The notes: generated by a model not told the origin, from the sequence alone. Positions 24,556 through 36,301 are shown, counted from the first letter of the stretch. The stretch is DNA of 64,000 nucleotides from Kingdonia uniflora (GCA_014058105.1 JACGCM010001798.1:3107001-3171000), one strand, 5' to 3'. Made by a program: numbers and translations.

Positions 24556-25145
24556 CTTCTTGAGGATTGAAGATGAAATAGGGTATCAAATTGTAACCAG
24601 CTTGTACAATTTTAGGAAGATCGCTTGCCTGCCATTAAATATAATCATCATCATGATATGAACATTACGAAACTTGACACTGTAAATAACTTCCGAATAT
24701 AGCATTATCTGATTATCAATTCATTATATAGATGTGAGAATGGTCTTACTGTAGATTAACAAAATCATTAAATAGACTTTGGATTTCATTGAAAGACCAA
24801 TTCTCCTATCTAAAAAATAATGTTATGGGAAAGTTTTGCAAAAATGTAAAATCTATTCAGTTGCAAGCAACAGAATCATGTTCATTTGCACCTGGCAGAA
24901 ACCTTCCAGTTTAGGCCTGGGCGCTGGAGCATTTTCTTTTAGATGGCCTACACTTATTATTCAAAAAACTCTGTTCCCATGTAGGTAGATTATCAAACTC
25001 TTAAAATATCTTATATGATGAAATACTTTTTAGAAGGTTCAGGAAGACTTACGACATTTGTGTGAACTATTCCCGGTGATACGCACACAATGTTAATGCC
25101 AGATTCAACAGGAAGATGCTTATGAAGAATGCTGCTAAACATGAC
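24556..25145 (-). pseudogene. short-chain dehydrogenase/reductase fragment (two exons)
   Basis: Two minus-strand exons with intact splice sites. 25053-25145 reads VMFSSILHKHLPVESGINIV then CVSPGIVHTNV, followed by donor GTAAGT. 24556-24628 reads ASDLPKIVQAGYNLIPYFIF NPQE, followed by donor GTAAGT. The CVSPGIVHTN segment is the SDR motif after the catalytic Tyr/Lys. The pattern matches plant SDR proteins with a C-terminal membrane-like helix. The Rossmann TGxxxGxG part and the YxxxK exon are not recognised upstream, nor the final exon. Without stops in these exons it might belong to an alternatively annotated gene, but missing exons make it a fragment. Confidence 0.6.
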
Positions 25146-25717
25146 CTGCAATGCAATGAACATTTTTGTTCAAACGCATACAACTACAGCTAAGGTAATG
25201 AAATTAGTTTACTTATATCCGTTAATTTTCGATGTTATGGATTGATATGGATACTGGAGAATCTAAATGTATGTTCGAGAAAGAAGAAAAGAATGCAGTA
25301 AACACTCAGTAATTTGCATTTTTTAGAGTACTACTAAAGGAAATAAGCTATAGTATAGTTTACTGTAAAATCCACTGGAATCATAATCAGCTTTGAAATC
25401 TACAACAAATATTGCAGTCACAAAAAACCCGTAAATGCAGTGATAGTATGTAAAGTAAATAAGGCATACAAATCATTAAGAACAACCTCATACCTGATAA
25501 AATTCGACTAAGTTAAGCATGAGACTCAAACTCATTTCTGTTATCGACATATTGGCAACAATTAAGAACCATAACCACAAAGGCATATGCTTCGACAGAG
25601 TACCCCGTAGATTTGGATGCCAAACCCACGAATGCAGTTACCGCAAGTGCAAACCAGTTAAAGTAGTGGCTGCAAATAAATTTAAATTAAGTTCCTAGAA
25701 TATAAATTTAACTTAAT

Positions 25718-25779
25718 CAATCTAAATTGAATCGAAACGAAACTGAACTTGAGGTTGTCGATGCTTGTCGGAACTCAAC
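25718..25779 (+). repeat. direct repeat, copy 1
   Basis: About 50-60 bp (CAATCTAAATTGAATCGAAA onward to AACTCAAC), repeated at 26506-26557 with one substitution and an 11-bp length difference. The two copies bracket the LINE-like fragment. Confidence 0.85.
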
Positions 25780-26099
25780 ACTTGATCACTGAAGTAAGAG
25801 ATTGAAGGCACTGTTAACTCTTTTGACTAAAACGTTGGCTGTATTTTGATAGCACTTCCCCTTGTCAGCATTCCCACCCAATTATCAGGTTCCTTATAGC
25901 TTAAATTTTGTTAATTCTACATTCCTTATTACCCTGGTATCTCCTTGAGTGATCAAGTGCTGAACTATCACATTTAACTTTATGACTTTCTCTTCATATG
26001 CAAGAGCCTCAAAGGCTGATTTTGGGTGAAACTATTGTTAACTTTCTTCCTCTCTTGATCACTATTGTTGCTCGCAAACATTTTCTTAGGTTCCTCCTT

Positions 26100-26440
26100 G
26101 TGGACTTGATTGAGACAAGCAATGCACTATGGAGGACTCTAGTTGTACTCTACAGGGATACCAATTTCAATATCATCATCAGTGAGGGCAGACACAGCTT
26201 AAGAGAGCACAATTTTGACATTGACCTCCGCACAGACTTTCACATAACAACCTTTTCTTCTCACAATGCATTGATTTTCCAATAGAGCTTGTAATCAAAC
26301 CTATACTGCTTTGGTCATTGTGTAACTTGATCCAAAGAGGTATTATGGTTTCATATCTTGATTCTAATTCAGTAAATGCCTCCCATGGTCTGATAGCAAA
26401 CATTCTACTTGCATTACGCAAAGATCCATGCGCCAAGGCA
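26100..26440 (-). pseudogene. LINE-type ORF1 (DUF4283/zinc-knuckle) remnant
   Basis: The minus strand contains IIPLWIKLHN and SSIGKSMH, then in a shifted frame VCAEVNVKIVL, SALTDDDIEIGIPVEYN and a decayed SPP-C segment. This order is that of the DUF4283 domain followed by a zinc knuckle in ORF1 of plant L1-like LINEs and related genes. Several stops and a frameshift are present. No reverse transcriptase was found nearby. Confidence 0.5.
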
Positions 26441-26505
26441 GTCTCCCTGTCTTCATCATTAACAAACTTTATGAAAGGAACATCTCAATGTCACCTTTGA
26501 GACCC

Positions 26506-26557
26506 CAATCTAAATTGAATCGAAACGAAACTGAACTTTAGGTTGTCGAAACTCAAC
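26506..26557 (+). repeat. direct repeat, copy 2
   Basis: Second copy of 25718-25779. Confidence 0.85.
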
Positions 26558-27210
26558 GCCATTGTTGTACTCTTAGGGAGAGATTCAGATTCTAGGGTTT
26601 GAGAATTAGGGGTAAATTGAACTTCGAAGAGATTTCGATTTCGATTACAACGGTGGGTTTCGAAGTGATTGAATTAATTTGGGTTGAAATTTGATCCTTG
26701 GGAGAAGGTGAAAGAGAGATTTTAAGGTTTAGTTTTTTTTAAAGGGTAATAACAAGAATACAATACTACCCTCTAACAATTTAAATATAACAATTTCGTA
26801 TATTTTAGACTAAAAATTAAAAATTGATAAAGGTAAATTAGGGCAGGCGAAAAATATAAGTTTTCAATGATTTTGGCTCGGTTATAAAGATAGGCTTTGA
26901 TATTCCTAATTTTGTGTTGGAGATTCGGATCGACGGCCGAGATCGAGTCTCATTCCATTGCTTTTCCTTTAGTAGTATAGATTTGTGAATTGAATTGTGA
27001 GACAATTGCAGTAATCTGATGGTTGAGTTGGAAAATAATGTTCAAAAAATAACAAAAAGAAATGGGGAGACATGAAACAACTTTTCGACCAAAACTTATT
27101 ATAGGTTTTATTCATTTGATACTTCTACAATTCTTAAACATCTTTTTCACATAACTCATATGAGTAGACGATATCAACCGGGCTGTTCTGGTCCGCGAAA
27201 GATGAAGGTA
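26558..27210. other. intergenic and P450 3' region
   Basis: Contains a possible polyadenylation signal for the P450: AATAAA on the minus strand at 27107-27112, about 100 bp after its stop. Otherwise no recognised feature. Confidence 0.45.
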
Positions 27211-28967
27211 CTAGAGAGCTACCACAACATTGTCCCTGGGCAGGGCAACAGCGGAGAGTGGGTTCTTCATCTCGCAAGACAGCTTCAACAGTTCAGACAG
27301 ATCAACAGGGTTCTTCTGGTCAGCAACCCACTTGAATTGCTGCACCAACTTAGCCACCCACAGGTTCACGGTGACTAGCCCAAGGTTCTTTCCTGGGCAA
27401 ACCCTACGCCCAGCACCAAAAGGAGCAAGACGTAAATCATTGCCCCTAACATCCACGTTAACACCACCAGCGCTCTCCAAGAACCTCTCAGGCTTAAACG
27501 CCAAAGGTTCCTCCCACACATTGGAGTCATGGGTGATTGCCCACATGTTCACCATAGCAGTAGTGTTGGCTGGGACGAGCATTCCGTTGCTGAGCTGGAC
27601 GTCTTCGGTGGACAAGCGAGCCCAGGAAAGGAGTGGACCAGGTGGGTGGACCCTGAGAGTCTCCTTCACCACAGCTTGAAGGTAGGGTAGCTTAGCCACA
27701 TCAGCGTCCGTAATAGTACCCTTGTTGCCTACAACCATGTCGAGCTCGTTTTGAAGCTTCGCTTGCACGTCTGGGTTCAAGACTAACTCTGCCATCACCC
27801 ATTCAGTCAAAAGAGCCGTGGTATCGGTACCCCGGAAGATCATTTCCTACAACAAAACAAAATATTTGTATTAGCAATATTAACGCGATGTACAAAAAAA
27901 TAGTCGATATTAACCAATAAATACCGAAAAAATTAAATTAAGCGTAATAAAATAGAGAAGCTCACCCATAAAACCGCAATCATATCGTTCTCTACAAGCT
28001 TTTCTTCGCCATCAAGAGAAAGCAAGACATCAACGAAATCTGCATTGTCCGATAGCTTTCCAGACTCACCATGCACGAGTTTGTGCTCCTCAATGATTCC
28101 TCTAACGAGTTTCCTCACACGGGGCACAAGAGCAGAGCAACGTTCCTTAATGTGGAACGGGTCGTAGAAATAACTCAACCAAGGAAGGAAATCAGACCAG
28201 TTAAAAGCACCCAAGAGCTCGAATCCCTCTTGAACCATCTCCTTAAGCTCACTCAACTCCTCGTTATTTTTCGCTGCAAGGTCGTACCGCTTACCAAATA
28301 CGCTCCCCATTATATTGTTTAAGGCCGCGCCTTGGAGATGTTTCCTTAAGCCCACTACCCCACTCGACCTTTGCTCCTCTAAAATGGCACTCAACATGAC
28401 ATTACAGTCTACCTGACGCCCCTCTTCATGAGCAGCGATACGCTTGGGAGCGAAAAGGTGGGAGGAAGAAATCCTCCTAAGGAGACGCCAGTATGTCCCA
28501 TTGGGGGCAAACCCAATAGCGCGACTAAACATAAGCTCCCTGGCAGACTCCTTAATAGGACGGTCTGCAAAATGAGGGGAGGTCAAGATTTCACGGGCAA
28601 TCTGTGGTTCAGACGAGACAACAACAGGGGTCGACCCAAGACTAAACGCCATGAGTTGTGTGGCACCTGCCCTAGTTGAAGCCAATTTGGCTAGGGTACG
28701 GTGAGCCAAACCACGGCTCATAGTGAATAAGCTACCGAAAACAGGCAGACCACGAGGCCCAGGAATTGAAACACGACCCCGGCTGTTCCTACCACTCTTC
28801 CAGGCTATCCCGCCTACCGCGAAAGCCCAAGTGAGAAGCCCAGCAGACACAAAAGCAACAAAAAGCGAGAAAAGAAGAAACCCATCACACAAGTTTTGTG
28901 TCCCAAGGAAAGCTGGGAGGGTAAACACCCACCAACTTGTATCCTTCGAAACCAAACTCGAATCCAT
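27211..28967 (-). CDS. CYP78A7: cytochrome P450, CYP78A family (CYP78A7-like), two exons, 545 aa
   Basis: Exons 27966-28967 and 27211-27846; the intron (27847-27965) has donor GTGAGC and acceptor TTGTAG. ATG at 28967; the GTG just before it is not a start. N-terminal membrane anchor at residues about 29-56, proline hinge [11 protein letters not shown] at 68-78, I-helix FRGTDTTA at 338-345, K-helix ETLR at 396-399, PERF at 453-456, and heme loop [10 protein letters not shown] with ligand Cys484. The exon junction before the I-helix ([12 protein letters not shown]) and the N-terminal SK-TS-W and GLAHRTLA signatures match CYP78A7 better than CYP78A5 or A9. CYP78A enzymes are ER-bound monooxygenases that promote organ growth and control leaf initiation in plants; the substrate is unknown. 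No stop or frameshift: probably functional. Orthology to CYP78A7 is judged from memory of that protein, not a tree. Confidence 0.95.
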
Positions 28968-29041
28968 CACTTTGAGCGTGACTAATGAGAGGCTAATGAG
29001 AGACTAATGGTGGTGATGTTTAGAGGAAGGAAATGGGCGTG

Positions 29042-29049
29042 TTTAAATA
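29042..29049 (-). promoter_or_regulatory. TATA box of the CYP78A gene
   Basis: The minus strand reads TATTTAAA about 75 bp before the ATG, implying a short 5' leader of roughly 40-50 bases. Nothing else TATA-like is closer. Confidence 0.55.
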
Positions 29050-29059
29050 GGCGTTTGAA

Positions 29060-29889
29060 GGGAATCGTAATGAGTGATTTTTTTGTAATTACTCTGAGAG
29101 ATTCTAAAAGTTGTTGTGGTGGTTAAATTGTCATTAACGCTACAGACTTGGAGGTTTTGGTGAAACAATGGAACTCTCGTTTTGCAAGGGTGGAAAATGG
29201 TGTGATTCAGTGAACTGAAACGGAACGCTGAGGGGGCACCGACGCAAAACTAAGAAACGCTTGTAGGTATCCGGAGAACGTGGCGAAGCTAAATTAATTC
29301 ACTCATAACAAATTAAGATTCTGTTTTAACCCATTGTAACAAATTTAGATTCTCTTTTAACTCATTTGTATCTTCACATGATTTTACCAAATTTGGTGTA
29401 TGAACTGAGCGAGTAAAACTGCTGTTAATACATTAAATATTAATTACACGTCTAGGCGGGAAGAATTCAAATAATAGTAATTGATATCAAATTTTTGGGA
29501 ATTAAATTGAAAATATATTTACAATTAAAATATTAGTATTACATTTAACTAGTATATAGGCACGCGGGCAATGCGCATGAAATTCCCCTCTTAACGCATC
29601 TCAAACGCATGACAAAATAGTAGATAAGGTAAGGGGAGACATTTAATACTGGAGATGAACTTCCGAATAACGAGATAGAGTGAGAGATATGAACAATATA
29701 ATTTATATATATATATATTTTTTGAAGTGAAATACGAAAGGTATTTACAGATAGGTTTACAAAGGCTCTTTCCTGGCTTGGCTTTACGTGCATGAGGTTT
29801 AAACTCATTCGTAAGACGTGTCCCGAAGGATCAGGTCCACTAGCAGCCGTTGGAGAGACCAAGCCAAGTCAGTCAATTAAGCTAAAGCT
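29060..29889. other. intergenic, with possible Helitron 3' terminus at 29549-29580
   Basis: Upstream flank of the P450. On the minus strand, a GC-rich GCGCATTGCCCGCGTGC block is followed 10-11 bases later by CTAG and then T. This is the layout of a Helitron 3' end, but its stem is imperfect and no matching 5' TC end was identified. Confidence 0.35.
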
Positions 29890-30267
29890 CAAAATGAAGT
29901 GGATAATTTTTTAGTAAAATGAATAGAGTGAGCCTAGCCCAAACCCAAAGGGCCCCAAGGCCAGAAGAGCAAATTGGCCAATCCCAATCGCGATCCAAAA
30001 CCGGCCCGGTCCGAGAGAGGGCCAAGTGTGTCAAGGGTATAAAATTCTCTCACACACACACACACCTATATACTCTCTTTTAGTCACATGTTACACACAT
30101 GTCATATGGGTTTTACTTTATATGTTTAGTTATACTATACTTTATAAACAATGTGGGACTAAATTTTTAGACTTTAGATTGGGTACAAGAGTCGCATGGC
30201 CATGAAAATGACTAAGAGGTCATGGGGTCAAACCCATACAAATGAATATTTTTGAAAAAATCCAACA
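29890..30267 (-). repeat. LTR-like fragment starting TGTTGGATTTTT
   Basis: The minus strand begins TGTTGGATTTTT at 30267, directly preceded by AAGTGGGGGAT, the usual polypurine tract before a copia 3' LTR. Inside are TTTAGTCCCACATTG and a (TG)n tract. The far end and any target duplication were not found, so this is a truncated LTR at best. It shares its start and the AGTCCCAYATTG motif with 47602. Confidence 0.4.
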
Positions 30268-30576
30268 ATCCCCCACTTTTCAAAACTTTCCGAAAGGAGA
30301 AAGGAATGAGAAAAGAAATGAGAATTTGGTTTCGATATATATAGAGATGTACTTAAGTAAAGGTGTCTTTAGACTTGAACATTTGCGCAATGGACAGTCT
30401 TCAACGTATAAGAATAATAAGTGATCAGAGTCTTGAACTCATTATTCATTTTTATACACTGAAGAAAATCACATATAACCCTACCAGGTATAAGTTCTAA
30501 ACGCGAGCACATTTCAGCCATATGCTTAATCCCAGTATAGGTGAAGGCTTTTAGAGAATTAGCCCAATTCTCATAA

Positions 30577-31609
30577 GAAAAATGGGTTCGTTTCGAAAAT
30601 GCTGAATCATTTGGCATGTTTTACTTAGAGGCTAAATCATTCAATTAATTTTGTTTTATTGGGCTTATTTGTAAAAGGCAGAATCATTTGATATGTTTTC
30701 ACTTAAACACCAACTAATTCGGTTAGCCTCGATAAAATGAGTTTGTTTAGATAACGCTAAATCATTAGGCAGTTTTGTACCTAAATACCAAATCATTCGA
30801 CAGGTTTCGTATAATTTGGTTAGATTATGAACTGCCGGATCATTTGGTATATTTTCACTTAGACGCAAAATCATTCGGCTGGTTTCGCTCAATTTGGTTT
30901 ATTTGTGAAATGTCAAATCATTTAGCATGTTTTCACTTAAGGACCAAATCATTTGAAAATTCTCAGTAATTGGTTTGTTTTGACAATGCCGAATCATTTG
31001 GCATATTTTCATTTTAAAAAGGTATTTATTCGACTTTCTTCGATAAAATGGGTTTGTCTTGATAAAGCCGAATCATTTGGCGTGGCTGATTTAGATGCCA
31101 AATCATTTGGTCATTTTCGTTTAATTTGGTTTGTTTTTGAACTGTCGAATCATTTGGCATTTCTATCTTAAAGGCCAAATCATTCGGTTGCTTTTCGGTA
31201 AAATGGGTTTGTTTGGATAATGCCTTATCATTGGACATATTTTCAATTAAAGGCCATATCATTTGGCTATTTTTGATAAAATGGGCTTGTTTGGATAATG
31301 CGAAATCATTTGGCATTTTTTTAATTAGATGCCAAATCATTCGGTAACTGTTGGTAAACTGAATTTGTTTCGAAAATGCCGAATTAGTTGCCATGTTCTT
31401 ACTTAAAGGCCATATCATTCGGCTACCTTCGATAAAATGGGTTTCATTGGATAATGCCGGATCATTTGGCATGTTTTCACTTAGAAGCCAAATCATTTGG
31501 CCGGTTTTGTTCAATTTTGTTTACTTGTGAAATGCTGAATCCATTTGGCATGTTTTCAGTTAAAGGCCAAATCATTCGCACAGCTTTGATAAATGGTTTG
31601 TTTGGGTAA
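30577..31609. repeat. 78-bp tandem repeat array, left part (about 13 copies)
   Basis: Markers equivalent to ATGCC(G)AATCATTTGGCAT recur at 31142, 31220, 31298, 31376, 31454 and 31532, exactly 78 bp apart, and the pattern extends left to about 30577. Each monomer holds two opposed near-palindromes, GCCGAATCATTTGGC and GCCAAATCATTCGGC, and the segment AAAATGGGTTTGTTTGGATA. Because 78 is divisible by three, the minus strand stays open as a 26-residue repeat (MIWPLSENMPNDPALSKQTH type) for 162 codons at 31026-31514. I regard that as a by-product of the period, not a gene. Confidence 0.92.
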
Positions 31610-31637
31610 CTAGGTTATGAGCCCGTGCTACGCACGG
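31610..31637 (-). other. Helitron 3' terminus (hairpin plus CTAG)
   Basis: Six-base-pair stem with a three-base loop at 31623-31637 and terminal CTAG at 31610-31613, next to host T on the minus strand. Confidence 0.85.
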
Positions 31638-32329
31638 CTGGTTAAGTTCATAATGGGTTATGGTCCAACACATGATTATTATCATTTTATTTACAACTTA
31701 TTTTATTTAAATAACAAATAAGCTAATTTATCAATTTCTGCATGTTCTTATTGTGATTGGTAGCTTCATCCCACAAAATCAAGTGCAAAAGTACACTATT
31801 AAAGATAAGCTAAAAGAACCACATATACATGAAACAAAACATAAAAAAGAAAACTAAAGCAACGAAGAAATAAAATGTTAGAAATGAAAATTTGTTGTAC
31901 AAAACTACACACGTCTTTATCTTGCAATTCTTCTTACAATTTCGTAAGCCTTCCTTTTACCCTCAATCGACTCCTGAAACTCTATCCATATATATGGCTA
32001 CACCGTCTATTGATCACGCGCTTAGAGTTCTTTGAATTGTCCACTAATTCCCCTTTTGATTCTACCATCTTCTTTTTCAAAATATTGGCGAAGAAACTTA
32101 AGTAGCTTTTGAGAACTTTAAATAACCCATGAGTTATGATTTTGCCAGAATATATGAAATATGATCTTCATTAGTCTGAAAACATTCTGTAACAAATAAA
32201 AAAGCCAATCAATATATTATTTTCATTAAAAAATTTGTTGTAAAATTTAAATGTACTTGAGAAAGCGAACTAAATTCTTGTGGCTGTAGCAGCTCTCAAT
32301 GTTTGGATACCAACATTTTGAGTTGCTTA

Positions 32330-32869
32330 TGTTGAGAATCGAGGTAGCTACTCTCTCCTTTCAGACAAGAACGATATGTGGAAATTGCCAACTCAAGTAG
32401 TAAACCAGCAAGAACAATATAAATGACACGAAGATTTTCCCGGAGGAGGGAAGTAGAAAAGCCTTGCGGATGAAAAATCACTCCCCATGAACAATTCATT
32501 ATGATATCAAATAGGTTACAATGATCTCGAGACAGAACTCAACGACTCAAAAATATATCTAAAGCAAACCTACGCCAAGCTCGTTCGAACGTCTCCAAGC
32601 TCGTTCGAACGACTTTGCAATAATTGGTCTCCAGCCCTAGAAACATAACAACTCGTTCGAACGAGCTTGGATGTCGTTCGAACGAGATGGACTCCTGGGC
32701 CAAAATTCCAGGGAGTAGGATAAAGGTCGTTCAAACGACTCTCAACCTCGTTCGAAAGACTTTCAACCTCGTTCGAACGACTCGTTTAAACGACTTCCAT
32801 TTTTCATCGAACGACTTCAAAAATTTCTTAATTTCTTTGACAATCCTTAGTTCGAGTTCACACCCAACA
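32330..32869 (-). repeat. 3' LTR of nested copia element
   Basis: 540 bp, plus-strand TGTTGAG...CCCAACA. It carries about nine variants of the GTCGTTCGAACGAC palindrome between 32578 and 32815, more than in the 724-1305 LTR. Confidence 0.88.
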
Positions 32870-32942
32870 ATCTCCTACTTGAAATCGAATCCTGTAACCC
32901 ATCTCCAGATCTCCAAATGAATTGCTCGCACTACCTGGACCT

Positions 32943-34507
32943 TCAATCTTGAAGACCCACATAAATTGTACATGTCGTCAACTTCTGAAAAGTCACCACC
33001 TTCGTAAACATATCGGCGGGATTCACATCAGTATGAATCTTTACAAGCTTCAACACATCGTCCTCGAGGAGTGAGCAAATATAGTGATACCGGATATCAA
33101 TATGCTTGGTCCTAGAGTGAAAAACTGAATTCTTCGCTAAGTGTATAACGCTTTGACTATCATTACACAACTTAGGAGAAAATTGTTCTCAACCAAACTC
33201 TTTCATCAACCCTTTGAGACAAACCATATCGTTGCACACTTCTGTAGCTGCAACATATTCCGCCTCCGTCACAGATAAAGCTACAATCTTCTATAGCCTA
33301 GAAACCCATGTAACTGCACCACTTCCGAATGTAAAAACGAAACCACTGTTGTTCTTTCGCCTATCCATGACATCTGCCATATCAGAATCAACAAAACCCT
33401 GTAAGCATATCTGATAATCATAACATAATGTCATATCTTGAGTCCCCTTTAGATACCTCGGTATCTATTTCACTCTCTAATGCTCCTTGCCTGGATTACT
33501 CATATCCATACTCACAACTCCCACTGCTTGGGCAATATCTGGTCCTGTATAAATCATAGCGTACATTAGGCTACCAACCGCGGATTGGTAAAGAACCTTC
33601 CGTATCTCATCGCGATCATTCTGCGTCTTTGTAAAATAATCCTTTGATAATTTGAAGTGACCTCCCAACGGTGTACTAACAACTTTAGAACCATCCATAT
33701 TGAACCGCTTAAAACTTTGCCGATGTACTCAGCTTGAGACAACTTCAATTCTCGCCGCTTTCTGTCCCTTGTAACACGCATACCAAGAACTTGTTTCGCC
33801 GCACCCAAGTCCTTCATAGAAAACTCCTGGGATAATTGTTCCTTCAACTTAACAATTTCTCCCATGTCAGCACTTTCTACCAACATATCATCTACATATA
33901 GAAGTAGAATAATATGCGAGTTCCCCTTATTCTTGATATAACAATAGTAATACGCATTACTCTTTGAATAGCCATTTTTGGACATGAACTGATCAAACTT
34001 CAAATACCACTGTCTTGGCGCTTGTTTCAAACCGTATAAGCTCTTCATGAGCCTACAGATAATATGTTCTTTCCCTTTAACCGAATACTTTTCTGGCTGC
34101 TTCATATAAATTTATTCATCAAGGTTACTGTGAAGAAATGCGGTCTTGATATCAAGTTGTTCAAGATGAAAATCTTTAACAACAACTATATTCATCATAA
34201 CCTAAATAGTAGACATCTTCATAACAGAAACAAAAATCTTGCCAAAATCAGCACCTTCTTTCTGCTAAAAGCCCTTCACCACAAGTCTAGCCTTGAATCT
34301 TCTTGAACCGTCAGATTTCTGCTTTAGTCTGTATACCCACTTGTTGTACAATGCTCTCTTCCCCTTCGGTAACCAAACTAAATCCAAAATTCGATTAACT
34401 GATAATGACTGCATCTCATCATCCATAACAAGCTCCCACTTGCTATTGGCATTCACATCTAAAGCCTCATTGTAACTTTCAGGTTCACCACCATCTGTAA
34501 GTAACAA
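32943..34507 (-). pseudogene. copia reverse transcriptase and RNase H remnants
   Basis: Minus-strand pieces: 34265-34507 with WVYRLKQKSDGSRRFKARLV; 33566-34105 with LMKSLYGLKQAPRQWYLKF, the catalytic LLYVDDMLV and MKDLGAAKQVLGM; 33477-33698 with VSTPLGGHFKLSK and YQSAVGSLMYAM; 32943-33170 with CDSQSVIHLAKN-like CNDSQSVIHLAKN, HSRTKHIDIRYHY and NPADMFTK, the RNase H end. Frameshifts and stops separate them. This is the TNT1/Tork-like version of the copia pol pattern. Confidence 0.88.
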
Positions 34508-35520
34508 GTTATTTAAAGAATTTACGAACCTTGCCAGAATTCTTATAACTTTCGGCTCCTTTCTAAGTGCTATTGGAATGTCTAGATCATTAGGTTCCTC
34601 GCTTTAATTCGGTGCAACGAATTCAACAACGACTTTTACATCATCCTCTCGAAAAGGTTCATCATCTTCAATGTCGACACTTTCCGCTACTTCATCTCGA
34701 ATCCTTTCCCGAGGTACTTTGAAGTCTTTATATATGACTTCCTCATTGAATGTAACATTACGGCTCCGGATAACTTTTCGATTTTTCGCATCTCAAACCC
34801 GATACCCAAACTCATCACCACCGTATCCAATGAAAATGTACTTCATCGACTTTGCATCTAACTTGGTTCTTGTATCTGAATTATCAAGCACATAAGAGGA
34901 ACAACCGAAAATATGTAAGTGATTAAAGTTTACCTCTTTACTGGTTCATGCTTCTTCAGGAAGTCAAAAGTCTAAAGCTGTTGAAGGCCCTTTGTTAATC
35001 AAGTATGTTGCCGTACTTACCGAATCCGCCCAAAAACAGTTTGGCAATCCAGCGTTGAGTCTCATACTCCTCGCTCTTTCGTTTATTGTTCGGTTCATGC
35101 GTTCTGCAATACTATTTTGTTGCGGTGTTCTGGGAATAGTTTTATGTCTCCTAATCTCATTTGATGCGAAAAGTCTTCAAACTTGTCACTATAGTACTCG
35201 CCCCCATTATCCGATCTGAGACACTTTAGTTTCAAACCGGTTTTATTTTCAACTAGAGCCCTCCACCTCTTGAATTTATCGATTACATCTGACTTGTTCT
35301 TCACGAAGTAGACCCACAGTTTACGAGTATCATCATCGATAAAAGTAATGTAGTAATGAGAACCACCAAGAGAAGACACCTTAGTTGGCCCCCAAACATC
35401 CGTGTATACAAAATCCAGCTTTCCAGGTTTCCATGATCTTCTAGATAATTTAAAACTGACATTCTTCTACTTCGCAAGGACACACTCTTCACAAAACTTG
35501 CGATCAACCTCAGCAAGATC
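34508..35520 (-). pseudogene. copia integrase remnants
   Basis: The minus strand shows SLGGSHYYITFIDDDTRKLWV, then LKCLRSDNGGEYYSDKFEDF (the second catalytic Asp), and downstream a decayed QNGVAERMN-like segment (near 35100) and FGCSSYVL-like sequence near 34880. Several frame changes, no continuous protein. Confidence 0.8.
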
Positions 35521-35661
35521 CTCTAGCTTTCCCATTGTTACCATTATCTCCATCCCTTTTTCACTCATGTGACCGAGCAGTTTGTACCACGTACTTGTAT
35601 CAATCCCCAGAGTGGCCGCACAAATAATGGAAATTATACTCTTCGTGGTATACAGCGTTCC

Positions 35662-36150
35662 TTATCGCAAGCCTCGAGCTACTAGCATAACTCTATTTGT
35701 AACCTTCCAGAAGGTTGTACCAAAGGTACTCACATATCCGCCATCATCTGCCGGTTTGCTAACTGATATAAGGTTACGCCTCAATTTAGGTACAAGTCCC
35801 ACATTCTGTAAAACCAATGTTCCCCCTGAAGGTAACAACAACCTAACGTTTCCCTTTCCATTAATATTGCGTGCACTCTTATCTGCAAGAAGTACCGTAC
35901 CGAAGTCGCCTTTAGCAATATTAGTAAGAAAACCTACGTTCGCAGTAGCATGGAAAGAAGTACCCGAATCAACAATCCAAGATTCATTCACATTATTACA
36001 TGATAGTAATAGAGCCTCATCAGAACTAACCTCCTCAGTAAGGTTCATTGTATATTTATCTTCATCATCAATCTTCTTAGAAGAAGAAGAGTTACAATCT
36101 CGCCTGAAGTGACCCTTCTTTCCACAAGTCCAACACGCACCGAACGGCTT
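35662..36150 (-). pseudogene. copia zinc knuckle and protease region
   Basis: At 36090-36140 the minus strand encodes a knuckle CWTCGKKGHFRRDC. At 35662-36048 follows the protease segment WIVDSGTSFHAT with active-site DSG, then GKGNVRLLLPSGGTLVL and VPKLRRNLISV. The frame is open for 128 codons from 36048. Confidence 0.85.
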
Positions 36151-36301
36151 AGACTTTCCTCTTAACTGTGATCGACCCCTTCTAAATTTTGGCCCTTTCC
36201 GTAAAACCTCTCTCTTTCCTTGACGTTCAACATACTGTCGTTTGAACTCGAAAAGGGTTCAGATGTTTTACGCCTATTATCTTCACTCATAATCAACGAG
36301 A

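Noticed and set aside
27230..29007. Long plus-strand open frames opposite the P450 (for example 149 codons from 27230)
   Set aside because: Shadows of the well-supported CYP78A coding strand; they have no recognisable motifs.
30180..30245. SINE or tRNA-like segment (GGGGTCAAACCC resembling a B box)
   Set aside because: No matching A box at the right distance and no tail or target duplication; it fits inside the LTR-like fragment.
31026..31514. 162-codon minus-strand frame as a repeat-protein gene
   Set aside because: It lies wholly in the 78-bp array and remains open because the period is divisible by three; no start context, promoter or conserved domain.
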